Shown here piece after piece: positions 40,124 to 50,642 of a stretch of 64,000 nucleotides of DNA. Position 1 is the first letter of the stretch. Each line of letters begins with the position of its first letter. This stretch comes from Pithys albifrons albifrons. Lineage: Eukaryota > Chordata > Aves > Passeriformes > Thamnophilidae. The notes under the pieces were generated by a model. It had not been told where the DNA came from and made no database searches. It saw only the letters and a list, made by a program, of their open reading frames with translations. The stretch is from contig NC_092458.1 of NCBI RefSeq assembly GCF_047495875.1, positions 111,897,727 through 111,961,726 on the forward strand, written 5' to 3'. Position numbers and translations under genes: made by a program.

Positions 40124-40586
40124 AAGAAAGTATTTAAAATCTTGACTATCCAGTCTTATACTTCTCTGGTACAGTCACCCTTCTAGTTCACTTGGGGCAA
40201 AAACATCCTCTCTCAGCAACCTGTATGTTTTGGTTTTTTTATCAAGGCTTGAAAATCTAAACTCCAAGCGCAGTGTATCTTTTAGCACAATTAAAAGAAA
40301 TCAATCCAAAGTGACCACAGCTCAGCTTTAAGACCAATGTCAAAAATTATAAAACTTTCAATATTCAATATGGATTTCTCAAGATAAACGTGTCTGGGGA
40401 GGGGGAGTTAAATTTCTTTTTTGCTTGCTTTTAATTGGTGCAACAGTAGAACAGATAGATGAGAAAAAGCTTTCTCAGAGCATCTCATGTCTTGTGCTAT
40501 ACTATACAGTATGCTCACTTCAGAGTCAGCCAACTGGTTTTAATCATCCTAGTGGGAGACAGTCTTATTTCTAGCAGAAAAGCTTT

Positions 40587-40622
40587 AAAAAAAAAAAAAA
40601 GAAAGAAAAATGAAAAAGAGAA
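40587..40622 (+). repeat. A14 tract with A/G-rich extension
   Basis: A14 at 40587-40600 is followed by 'gaaagaaaaatgaaaaagag'. It could be an old poly(A) tail, but no retrocopy body is recognisable upstream. Confidence 0.8.
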
Positions 40623-40948
40623 ACTCTGAGTTGCCAAAAGCACCATTATTCAGATAAAGTTTTACACTGGGGTTCATCCACTCCTCCATTGCTGATCTCG
40701 GTCTTGTGGGAGCCAGTTTACACAGAGAAAGAACAAGGGTCACCTCAGTGTCCTTCCCAGCATCTCAAGAGAATGTTTTTGCTTTCTTAGGGCTGTGCAT
40801 GAGCAACTGCAAAGCATAAAGTGACAGATGTATTTGCCCAAATGGCCTCCCTGCATTACCATCATGAAAGAGGCTGCTTTGGGCCAAGCTGCAAGTTAAA
40901 GGCATTCAGTTCGTGACTAAAGTTCAATAGCACATACATATAAAATAA

Positions 40949-40980
40949 ATATATTTATGAAATTATAATCATAAATATAT
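40949..40980. repeat. 12-bp inverted repeat with 8-nt loop
   Basis: The left arm 40949-40960 (atatatttatga) pairs perfectly with the right arm 40969-40980 (tcataaatatat) around an 8-base loop. It is AT-rich, so a weak hairpin is likely and chance origin is plausible. Confidence 0.7.
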
Positions 40981-42795
40981 AATCTCACAGGGTTCACATG
41001 TCTGGAGAGTCTCTACTGCCCCAGCTCTGGCCATAGTCAATGCTCTGCCTTCCTTTACTTCTGTCTCAATAGAGCAGGAGTTGGATTTTTCATCCTGAAA
41101 TGGTACTAAGACCGCTATGTCATGTTCTTGTGGTGGCAAGGGAGGGTGAGGCCAGAGTAAAGGAGTGTCATGGGGACAGTGGTGACCCACAACACTAACT
41201 CTAGCACATTTTAATGTCCTCTCATTCATGCCAGAGACTTGGTTGGTCTTTGAAGAGGATTACTTTAAAGTTCAGTTAAGCAATTAAACCACATCTTCTA
41301 TTCCTTAATTCTGTTTTGTTTTGTTTTAATCAGATTTATTTCTCCAAAACTATTCACTGAAGGTGAAATGATTTCCCATTCTGGAAAGCATTATCTCCCT
41401 AGCATACCTACACGAGCTTCAGTGTAAATTTCTACACTCTGTGCCTGCAGTATTCTTGTCTCTGTTGAAAGATCTGAGGCCCAAATTTAGGCTTGAACAT
41501 GTGCAATAGGAGACAAAATTTGGCTCCCCAAGTGTGAAATAGCTCAGTTGTCTACTGAGTCAACATAAAAAAAAAAATCAGCCTCTTGGAAAGGATTCAT
41601 TTCCAAAATTTAAAGTAGTAAGGAGGTGAGGAGAGGGGAAAATAGGAATGAAAAAAAAAAAAAACAAAGAAAAGAAAAAAACACTTTTTCTTTTATGCAG
41701 CCAAAGTATCGATTCATAATGGTGTGTTGAAAACACTCACATGTAAAAAACTTATTTTCCCCCAAAATAAATTAAAATATTTTTCTGCTATCTTAAACAT
41801 CTCTTTTCTTTCAGCTTCTTTACTATATAATCATACCTAATTAGAATTTGCAGGAAGTAATCCCCATCAATCAATCTGAATTCAGGTACCTCTGAGAACA
41901 AGCAGGAGCTACTTTCTGTATTTGATCAGGGCAGCAGCAGTTTTTATGCTTATTTTTCATTCCATCTTTAAAAGCAGACCAGCCATAGGGTCCCAATACT
42001 CTTAAAAGAAATCAAAACACAGAGATTATTGAATAAGATTTTAAACTCCACTTCAAGCAAAACCAAAACTCTTTTGGGAACCCTGCAGGACTCTCAGCTG
42101 ACAAGCAGCAGCTGCACCTGCTGCACATTCCCAACCAGGCAGCCCCAGCCAGCTGAGCCACTGGCATTCCCATTCTGCCAACCAAGCCAGGAAGGAAGGC
42201 AGTTTTCCTAAGGGTCCAGCCAAAGCCACACCACAAAACCCTCTCCAACAACCCTGGGCATTTAGTTCCAAGCACAGTGACATTGTGCTGGTTTATTAAT
42301 GTGCATGTGTGAACATACAAGGTATTTAAAGAGAGTAAATCACCAAGACGCACAGTCTTCTTATGGAGCAGAAAATGCACGTATTGCTATGAAAGACAGG
42401 AAGAGCAGGAGTCATACCTGAGGCACATTAAGTACATCCCTTTGTTACCCCACTGTGAGACACCAAGATGCCCTAGAGACTGGTACAGCATGGGAACCTG
42501 GTTACATGCTGGAATACCAAGCCAGCTATTATCCCTGGCTTTGCTCTTCCTTGGAGCCTCCTGCTACACATTCCTCCCACCCATCATAAACACAGAAAGC
42601 AAAGCCCAGGGATTTCACTAAACAGAGCTCTGAGTGGAGGGGATAAAGCTATAGGACCCGATTCCCGGTTACATGAAAGCAAAAGATGCCAAAGTCTTAA
42701 AGTACTTTGGCAGAAAACTAGCTCTGTATAACTAAGAATGCAAGCTCTGTGGTTAGTTTAATCCCTGGAATAGCTCTGTAGATTTCTGAGTAATA
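40981..42795. other. non-coding sequence with an A14 tract
   Basis: An A14 homopolymer lies at 41651-41664, inside an A/G-rich run to about 41690. ORFs of up to 122 codons overlap on both strands at 40969-42380 without motifs. No gene is recognised. Confidence 0.5.
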
Positions 42796-43302
42796 TTGCA
42801 CAGGGCAAGTTTGGGTGTAAGGCTTTTTTATATCTTTAAAATGACTTTCTGCTGTATGTTCCTTTCTTGCCTTTATAAAACCTTTCTTCGAAAACGTACA
42901 CAAGAAGTGAGAAAAATAAGTGTCTGTCTGAAAACAACTTGCACTGTAGAAAATTTGAATCCTGGGAGAGAAATTAGTTCCAGTAGCTGCCCAAGCAGCA
43001 ACGTAGCCCCATCTAGAAAGAATACATCTGCTGCCTCAAAGAGGTTTTCAAGGAAAAGAGCATTAAAAAAATCTTTATTACTGTTATTACTCTTTTTATT
43101 GCAATTAATTGATTCTGAGACTGTCAGAGCTGCAGTAACCTGTTTATTGTCAATCTTCTGTTTCCAGAGAAATAATGTCAGGGAAAAATGGACTAGAAAG
43201 GGGAATTCACACTGCATGAATGAGACAGATGAGTTGAAGTTATTACAGGACATTTCAGAAATATTCCTTTCTTCCCCCTCCTTTCTTCAAACACAGGCTT
43301 AG
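42796..43302 (+). other. longest ORF in the window (168 codons), unrecognised, probably chance
   Basis: This frame is open from an ATG at 42796 to 43302, and a minus-strand frame is open over 42873-43253. The plus translation has a basic, serine-rich middle (RKNTSAASKRFSRKRALKKS) followed by a leucine-rich hydrophobic run (SLLLLLLFLLQLI). The leucine run comes from TTA/CTG/TTT-rich DNA rather than from obvious selection. No domain is recognised and there are no supporting splice sites or regulatory context. One ORF of this length is roughly what chance gives in a 64-kb AT-rich window read in six frames. Confidence 0.15.
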
Positions 43303-45100
43303 CATCTCAATATAAAAGTTTAGTTTAATAGAAAAAGGAGAGAGAGAAATGGCTTATGATTTCCATATGGTTTGGTACCTTTAAAAAAAGGCATGGTAAT
43401 ACTTAAATAGTATTAAGCTTCAAACAGCTGGTGCTGTGTTTGTCACATTCCACTATAATTACAGAGATGATTATAGTAACACAAAAAAAAATTAAAAAAA
43501 TAAGGGGGTTGCTTTGACCGTTCTGCACTCAGGACTCCCAACAGGCCACCAATTAGAATCTGAAAAAAGGAAGGAACTTATAAAAACTAATGGCTGCTCA
43601 GCAATGGGATATAGACCTATTTTTGTTGTAAAACTTTGGTTTTGTTCTGGGTTTTTTTTTGCCTACAATAAATCTAGTCTCCTTTAGCCAAAGCAACTTT
43701 ATTTAGGTCACAGTCATGATATATAAACAAAATTAAAGATCTTTTAGTCAGTTAACACTTTCTTCTGTTTTTTCAATTATATGCCTTGGTTTCTATAAAT
43801 GTTCAAAACCTGTCATGAACCTAAAAGTGAATTCCTGATGATGACTGAAGATATTCTGATTTCCAGAAGTTCATGATCAGTGTGAAGGGTTTTAGTCAGT
43901 GGTTCTATACATATTTACACAAAATTATCCAAATCTCACAGCACTCAGAGAACAGGTTTCCAATGCACTGATCCAAGCTCTGTCCACTGGTGACAGATTT
44001 CTCCTTTCTCTGACTCACTGACATCTCCCATGCTTAAGAAAAAATACAAAATGCTGAGCACTACCAGTGTTATTTAAATCAGCATGCAGCTGAAAAAGCT
44101 TAACAACACACAGAATGAGATGTAGAATATGATCCATTAAGGAAGTCAGTTATCCCAGCTGAAGGTTTAATCCAGCTGCACAGAGGTTAATGCGTATCTT
44201 TACCCTCACTCCTGTGCAGCTGGATTTGAGCTAAACAACTTTCTCTGTAAGGAAAAAAAAGAGCTATTTTCCTCTGCTGCATTTCTTTTACCACTGCACT
44301 GTAGGTTCCATATCTTGTCTGTTCCACCACTAAATTGTTTACATTTTAAAATGGAACTACATTTCCACTGTATAGTATCTGAATTCAAATCTCATTTGAG
44401 TAAAGATAAGTAAAGGTTTTCAGATGTTTTCTGATCTTGGTTTTGGTGCTTGTCGTAGTCTATTCCACAATAATTGGCAATTCCATTTTCTGTTTTGAAA
44501 TTGCACAGAATGTTTTTCCACTGACAAGACTTGCGTAAGTAGTTCAAAGAAAGCCAGGTTGATGAGGAATATTTTTAGTTTTAAATCCTTGCATTGTGGT
44601 TATTCATACCCAGAAGCTCTCCTCAGTGCCAGCTGCACAATGAGAGACTCAGCTGGAGGAAGGATTGTGCTTGATATTGTCTGTCATTTCAAAGTGAGAT
44701 GGCTCAAGAAAGAGCCATCTCTCTACGTTCACACATAGCATACAAGTAATTCTGGCTTCATATCCAAAGATTCCTTTTAATTTAGCATTTACAAATTTGA
44801 TTGTTGTAGAGGAGGTTCCTCTTTCCAGTCAGGGGATTGGTTCATTGTTCAGTGGCTTAACACCATCTTACTTTGCCCCTTCCTGGCTGTCACCAGGGAC
44901 ATGCTCTGCACTTCAACCGGTTGCACCCACCAAGCCAGGCAGATCAGCTGAACTTATGCGAAGGGTGCCTTTTACTCTTTTCAAACACTTATGTAAAACT
45001 GTATCTTTCCACTAAACCTCCCAGAGTTGAATTGATACATTAGAGAATTCCATGCAACTACTTAAATTATGTTTTCTATTTGCTTCATATAGATAGAGCT
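43303..45100. other. AT-rich non-coding sequence
   Basis: I see no gene, and ORFs are 72 codons or fewer. Short A-rich interruptions occur near 43482-43501. Confidence 0.55.
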
Positions 45101-45170
45101 ACAAAACCAAAACAAAACACAACAACAAAAAAAAAAAAAAGAAAAAAAAAATCAAAAAACCCCACCCAAC
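45101..45170 (+). repeat. A/C-rich low-complexity tract
   Basis: The tract includes A14 at 45127-45140 and A10 at 45142-45151, flanked by 'caaaac' and 'aaccccaccc' words. It is simple sequence with no unit longer than a few bases. Confidence 0.85.
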
Positions 45171-45645
45171 TAAAAACAGACCAGAAACCAATCATGTCAG
45201 AATGAATCTGGTCTGCTGGCTTTTTCTAATAGCACTGCAACCATTCAAAAGAGGTTGAAGTAGGATCTTTCAAGAACAAAACACCAATGATGAACAACAC
45301 AGCTCACAGAGATGAGAGTCTGGGGAGGCCCTGAACACATTCAGTGAAATCTTTATCAGCAGTAAAAGGTGACATCCCAATGAGCACTGGCAAGAAGACA
45401 CAGTGCCTGTGATCCATAGCCCCACAATGGTTCTGATGGCAACATGAGGTTGTGCTGTAGCCTCCCTCTTTAGCTCTGCCTCTGCTGGGAACCTCCCCCA
45501 GCTGCAAAGCTGGGAGGTTTTTGGTGGGCAGCTGTGCACAGGCTGCTTACAGGCACAATCCTTCCTGGTGCTAGAGGTCCAGTTTAAAAATGTATCCCAT
45601 AGAGAAAGCTGTCTTCTCACTTCAAAAGCTATACCACTTACTATT

Positions 45646-45660
45646 TTGTTGTTGTTGTTG
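45646..45660 (+). repeat. (TTG)5 microsatellite
   Basis: Five perfect TTG units preceded by T's, in non-coding sequence. Confidence 0.88.
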
Positions 45661-45767
45661 CATTCCCCTTCCTGCTCAGGCACTCAATTTTTGATCAATG
45701 TAAAAACTTTGTGTGCCCCTACAGGCATAACAAGTTGGTTATAATAGCACAGATTTATTTCACAATG

Positions 45768-45785
45768 TTAACATGATCATGTTAA
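45768..45785. repeat. 18-bp perfect palindrome
   Basis: TTAACATGATCATGTTAA equals its own reverse complement with no loop. It contains the TGATCA core. It could be a dimeric factor site or chance in AT-rich DNA. Confidence 0.8.
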
Positions 45786-46219
45786 AAAATAAAATCTAAA
45801 AGCAAACAAAACAGTATTGCAAAAGCAGGCCTAGGCAAAGCACACAGTTTTATTGAATGGCCAGCTTCATAGTAAGTTACATCATTACCCATTTCACCTC
45901 CTGCTCAGCAGCTTTCCCCCACCTTGTTTCCCAGCTTGAATTCTTTAGATGAGATCAGCTGTTCATATCCAGTTCATAAACAGCTGGAGAAATTCACCCT
46001 GCTGTGAATGAAACTTTGTTTGTATAATTCAGGAAAATTAGCTCAATCTTCATTTCTCTGTTAAGGACAGAAAAGAATCCTGCTGTAACAGTGCACCCTG
46101 AAAGCTAAATACAGGTGTCTTGAAAGTCATTGGTAAATATGAGAGCCTGTACATAGTCTTTAAGGGTAGATTTACAGTATAAATGCCTAGATCTTAAAAA
46201 AGTGAAGATAAAAGCACTA

Positions 46220-46600
46220 TAGGTATATTAGGGCCAAAGCCATTTGTTGTCACTGTGGTTTATGCACTTGCTTTTTACATTAACAGTTTGGTGCCAGCAA
46301 AAACACTATTGCCTTCAATACCAATTAGAGAGGTTGCAGTTAACGGTTTTCTAATTAAAGTGGATTTAACTTTTCTATGTTAATTACTCTCAGTTAGTAT
46401 CAATCAAATAAAGGAATAATGGGGTCATTTCACATTTAAATCACAGAAGCTTCAAGCATAAGCTGCCTTAGAGGAAATTAGCTTGCCATTTAACAGTGTT
46501 ATTAATAATTGCTTGTAAATGGTAACAGCCAAGCTGTTGCACAGGCCATGCCTAGTGGTTATAATTATAACTACCCACACAAAAACAGACAAGAGGCAAA
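46220..46600. promoter_or_regulatory. candidate enhancer-like segment, cluster of TAATTA cores
   Basis: Three TAATTA homeodomain-type cores occur at 46352-46357, 46381-46386 and 46562-46567. CAATTAG lies at 46322-46328 and an ATTAAT word near 46500. The last TAATTA sits in a perfect 14-bp palindrome, GTTATAATTATAAC (46558-46571). There is no ORF or simple repeat. TAATTA is the known core for Antp-, LIM- and paired-class homeodomains, and a cluster within 220 bases is denser than I would expect even in AT-rich DNA. Enhancer function is inference; conservation and chromatin data were not available. Confidence 0.3.
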
Positions 46601-47708
46601 TTCTAGATAATCCTTTCTCAGGATTTCAATCTGTTCATTTTATTTAAATCTCCTGCCTTTGTAATTAATGTTATCCATTGTTGCCTGTCAACAAGACATT
46701 TGTTTCACAGGGCACTATAGTGTGCAATTTCACCACACCATCCTTGTCTGCATTCACCTGTCTCCTGACAGCAGGGGGACCTCCCTGTCCTCCCAGCTGC
46801 ACTTAGGCAACTTTTCTACAGAGAAAGAACCACTTTTATATGAAGCAGTTAACACAGAATGAGACTCTCGTCATATTAGAGCCCTTAGTGTAAGACTTTA
46901 CTGTGAGAACTGCTGTTAATAATATTGTCCACTAACACATTTAAACCTCCTTTTGCCTGTGTAGTTTCTGTATAAATAGCCTAAACAAATAATCAAAGAA
47001 ATTTGTACATGTTGTCCAGAGAAAATAAAATAAAGAATTATCTTCATAACGAGCTTAAAGCCTTAAGTTATAGAGAGTGATTTCTGTAGGAGTGGACAGA
47101 ATGCCCCTGTATCTCAAAATTATATATAAGCAGTTTGGGAAGGCAGATCAAAATCATGATCAGGACACTGTTTACCTTCAGCTGAGATACAATTTCACTC
47201 AAGGATTCTGGCAGCAGGAGATTTTGTGCCATCCCACCCATTTACAAAGCACACCTATTATTGTGCACCCAGCACATTAAAAGACTGCACTCCTTAAGGA
47301 GTTCAATTCAAATGCAAGCTTCTCTAAAAATTCCCCAGAGGAAAAAAATTACCAGAAAAAATGAAGTGGATAGAAAGAACCTCTAGTCTAGAAGACTGTA
47401 TGGTTTTGTCAGTAAGAAACTTCACCCAAAAGTAAAACAAAACACCATGCAATGCCTCTAAGCTTCTTCCTGCTTAAGAATCTCAGACAATTTCTATAAG
47501 TTTTACTATGTGAACAGCTGTAGAATAGTTACTACAAAGCCAAGTAACATCCTTGACTTCAGGACCAGAATCACAGAAGAGATAAGATCCACTCCAACTT
47601 AGCTGATTTCAGTGCTCCTCACCAGACTTACATAAAACAAAGAAGGCCATTTTACTAGAGAAAAATAGATGAGAACTTACCTGAGTTATAATCTTTTTCA
47701 ACAATAGT
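46601..47708. other. AT-rich non-coding sequence
   Basis: I see nothing to annotate. Two plus-strand ORFs of 64 and 67 codons have no motif. Confidence 0.55.
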
Positions 47709-47740
47709 CTGATGAAATATAACATGCTGATGAAATATAA
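47709..47740 (+). repeat. 18-bp direct tandem duplication
   Basis: The word 'ctgatgaaatataa' occurs at 47709-47722 and again at 47727-47740, a period of 18 bases ('ctgatgaaatataacatg' then 'ctgatgaaatataatt'). It is two copies only, so a recent local slippage or duplication is likely. Confidence 0.75.
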
Positions 47741-47964
47741 TTATCTCTTTCTTCAGTTTGGTCAGCAGTCAGCTCAGCTGTGAATTGCTATGTAGTTACC
47801 CTGACATTTAATTAATAAATTAAGGTACTTTGCTTTATATTATAATATACTGATAACAAAGTATAACATTCATTTCCATCCTGGAATGGAATTTTCCTTA
47901 AATGATGCACATCCAGTGATACAACACCTATAAAACCAGAGCAGCATCCACCTGCTTCTAACCA

Positions 47965-48288
47965 GTGTTTCCCCTCTCCAGGCATTATATCATGGCTGCT
48001 AAGTCTGACGATATTCATCTGCTTACTGAGAAAGGTGACACCTGTTACAGGGCTCTGGTGAGCACCAACCAGCCAGAATCAGTGGTGGTACTGCTTTTGG
48101 ATAACTTCTTGGTGTTAAAGCACTTCCATAAGAGGACAGAAAGTGTTCAAAAAAATTGTTTTGCCAAACTTTTGGGAAGTCTTTATAGACAGCTTCCCTT
48201 TATTGAGTCAGTTTATAGGCAGTGGGGAAAAAACATGTCTGAAAACTGTTTTCTTGTTCCTATTGGAACTTTTAGAAGCCATGACTAG
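47965..48288 (+). other. small unrecognised ORF with strong Kozak-like start and splice-like edges
   Basis: The ORF is 107 codons from 47965. The second ATG (47992) has A at -3 and G at +4, a strong Kozak context. Upstream, 'tttcccctctccag' (ending 47981) is a good acceptor match. In-frame 'gctctg|gtgagc' at 48057/48058 is a good donor, which would define a 76-base exon coding MAAKSDDIHLLTEKGDTC and four more residues. I do not recognise the peptide. Such coincidences happen by chance in 64 kb, and no partner exon was found. Confidence 0.15.
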
Positions 48289-50620
48289 AGTAGCAATATG
48301 GAGGTGAGCACATGCAGCTGAGGAACTGCTCTGACTGAACTGCACACCTCCACAGCTCGTTGTTTGCAGGGATTGTGTAAACCCGAGTCTTTTTCAGAGG
48401 CTGAGCACTGTTTGTAGCAGCTACAAGTTGCATTTGTTTCCAACAATGCTTCCTCTACTAACTGCTTTTCGAGGTTTTTCTCTCCTTAAAATGCCCCACA
48501 TATCATTTCAGTGGTCAGTCAGTTACCCTCTCTTATGCCACTTTCTTTCATAGTTTTATTTCAGGTTCTCATTACTTAAGCTTGTTATTCTCCTCTAAAG
48601 GAGAGACAGGGACTGATACAGATGCACCTGCTCAGGAATCACAGTTAAGGCACTTGCAACTGGATCTGCCATATGGGAATTAATCTCTTAAACCTACAGA
48701 CAGCTGAAAAACATATGAAAACATATGGCTCTGAGAGACCAGAATAGCCCTAACTCCTTGAAAGCATTTGGTATTCTCTTTTTGGTTTATCATTTACAAA
48801 GACATCAATGGGCAGCAAAGGAATACAAGTGAATATTGGCCTTTTTTCACAGACCTCAAAAGAAAGCAGTGTAGAAGCCAGACCTCCTGCAACAGCGTGG
48901 GCTGCCAGGGGAGGTAAGGTGAGTTGGCTGGATGTGGGACTTTTGCCTCGCTCTTACACTGCTCAGTGTGGGAGGTGACTGAGATGTGACCCAAACAACA
49001 GCACATCTTGTCCTGAGGAACCTGGTTGAACCAGGAATATCAGGATGCTGGGGGTGATTTTCTGCACTTTTGTGCTCCTTGACATCAATGTTCAGTGCCT
49101 GTGAATGAGCACAACCAGTGCTGAGGTGGGGACCTTTCACACGTGCTTTGTGCAGGTGTAAATAACTGTGCAAAGTACATAGCAGGGAGCACTACACACC
49201 CTGGACATAATCCTGGTAACGCTGTAAATAGTGCATGTCTAAGCACTGTATATCAAGCACAGAGATAGGGGAAAATACTCCCTTTGTGAAAGTTAATTTT
49301 GATGTGCTTAAACCAAAATCTTGTTATTCTTTCCAACAGGAGTACACTTGCTAGATTAATGAGAGTGACATAAATAGGGTTTGGCCTCTATTTGACCTGT
49401 TGAAGTTTGGGTGGGGATGAGGGAAAAGAACTGAAACATCTTCAGGCCTTTCCCTTCCTCCTACACTAGCCAAATTATGACAACTGCAGCAACAAAGTCC
49501 CATCTTACCTTGATCCAAGATGGTTGTAAAGCTGGTTCTTCTCAGCATTTTCAAAACACCAGCTATCTGGTGAACTATTTCCAAAATTGCTTTCAATTTG
49601 AGCTGTTGTACAACACATCCAGCAACCACAGAATAACAAGAGAGCAACTCAAATCTTGTGCACTCCAAGGGCTCAGATGACATAATGATAGACAGTAGCT
49701 CACAGTTTATGAATGTCATTCTCCTAGTTTTAGCTTAATTCAAGCAGATCCTGACTATAGATACATACAGCCAAATTATTTGGGGAAAAAAACACAACAT
49801 GAATAACTACCAATATGATGTCAGCCCCAGGAGAGGGAAATGATAGATGATTGTCACTTCAGAGCAGAAAAATACACCTCTAAATGCCTTCATAGTATTA
49901 GCACTCTCAAAACTCATGATGAAAAGGACAAAAACTTTATTGTTAACTGTCTTACGTCATGTTGCTGATCTTAATATTGAAGTAGTTGAAAAAGCCCAAA
50001 CAACAAATGAACACACAACAACACAGCAGAGGTCTCCCATTAAATGGAAAAAAACTGATATCAGGAAGGCCTAGCAGTAATAAACTCCACATTGCTAATG
50101 AATTTCACTTCTTCCTGCAAAGACACTGATATGTGTAAGATGATTTGAGTTTTAAACCACTTTGGAAACTCATTTATTTTTCCTGAAGATGCCTAGCTTG
50201 GTGCAAGCAGAAGGAATGGCAACTCTTATGAAGACCAACAACACAAACACTGCAGCAAGATGCAGGAGCTCCAAGAAGTGGATCCAGCTTTCACACAAGC
50301 CAAGTTCCTGTGGAAAGGGCTGCCTTAGAAGCAGTAGTAGTGCTGGGATCACCAAGGAGACACATGTGTTCGGACATGAAGCAGCAATCTCATCCACACT
50401 GGGAAGGTTTGAGTCATAGCTTCTGTTGTCCCTCCTAGAAAGTTGTGATTTAAGCCCTTTTTCATTGGCTGCAGCTGTTAATAATGGGGCTATAACTTAA
50501 ATTGAATTATAAAAGCAATATGTCATGACAGGTATGGGAAGTGATGACTGCAGCCTCTGCCATGTGGTGTGACAGTCACAAAGCAGTGCTTTGTATGATA
50601 GATTGTGACTATCACTTGGA
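48289..50620. other. non-coding sequence
   Basis: ORFs of 60-122 codons overlap on both strands (48794-49719) with no motifs. I see no gene or repeat family. Confidence 0.5.
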
Positions 50621-50626
50621 GAGTCA

Positions 50627-50642
50627 CCCCCCACCCCCACCC
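50627..50642 (-). other. C-rich tract (G-rich on minus strand)
   Basis: C6-A-C5-A-C3 on the plus strand. It has only three runs of three or more, so it falls short of the standard four-run quadruplex pattern. Confidence 0.6.

Larger units (their letters stand above)
45171..46219. other. non-coding sequence
   Basis: A 137-codon minus-strand ORF at 45270-45683 has no family motif. I see nothing else beyond the TTG tract and the palindrome listed separately. Confidence 0.5.
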
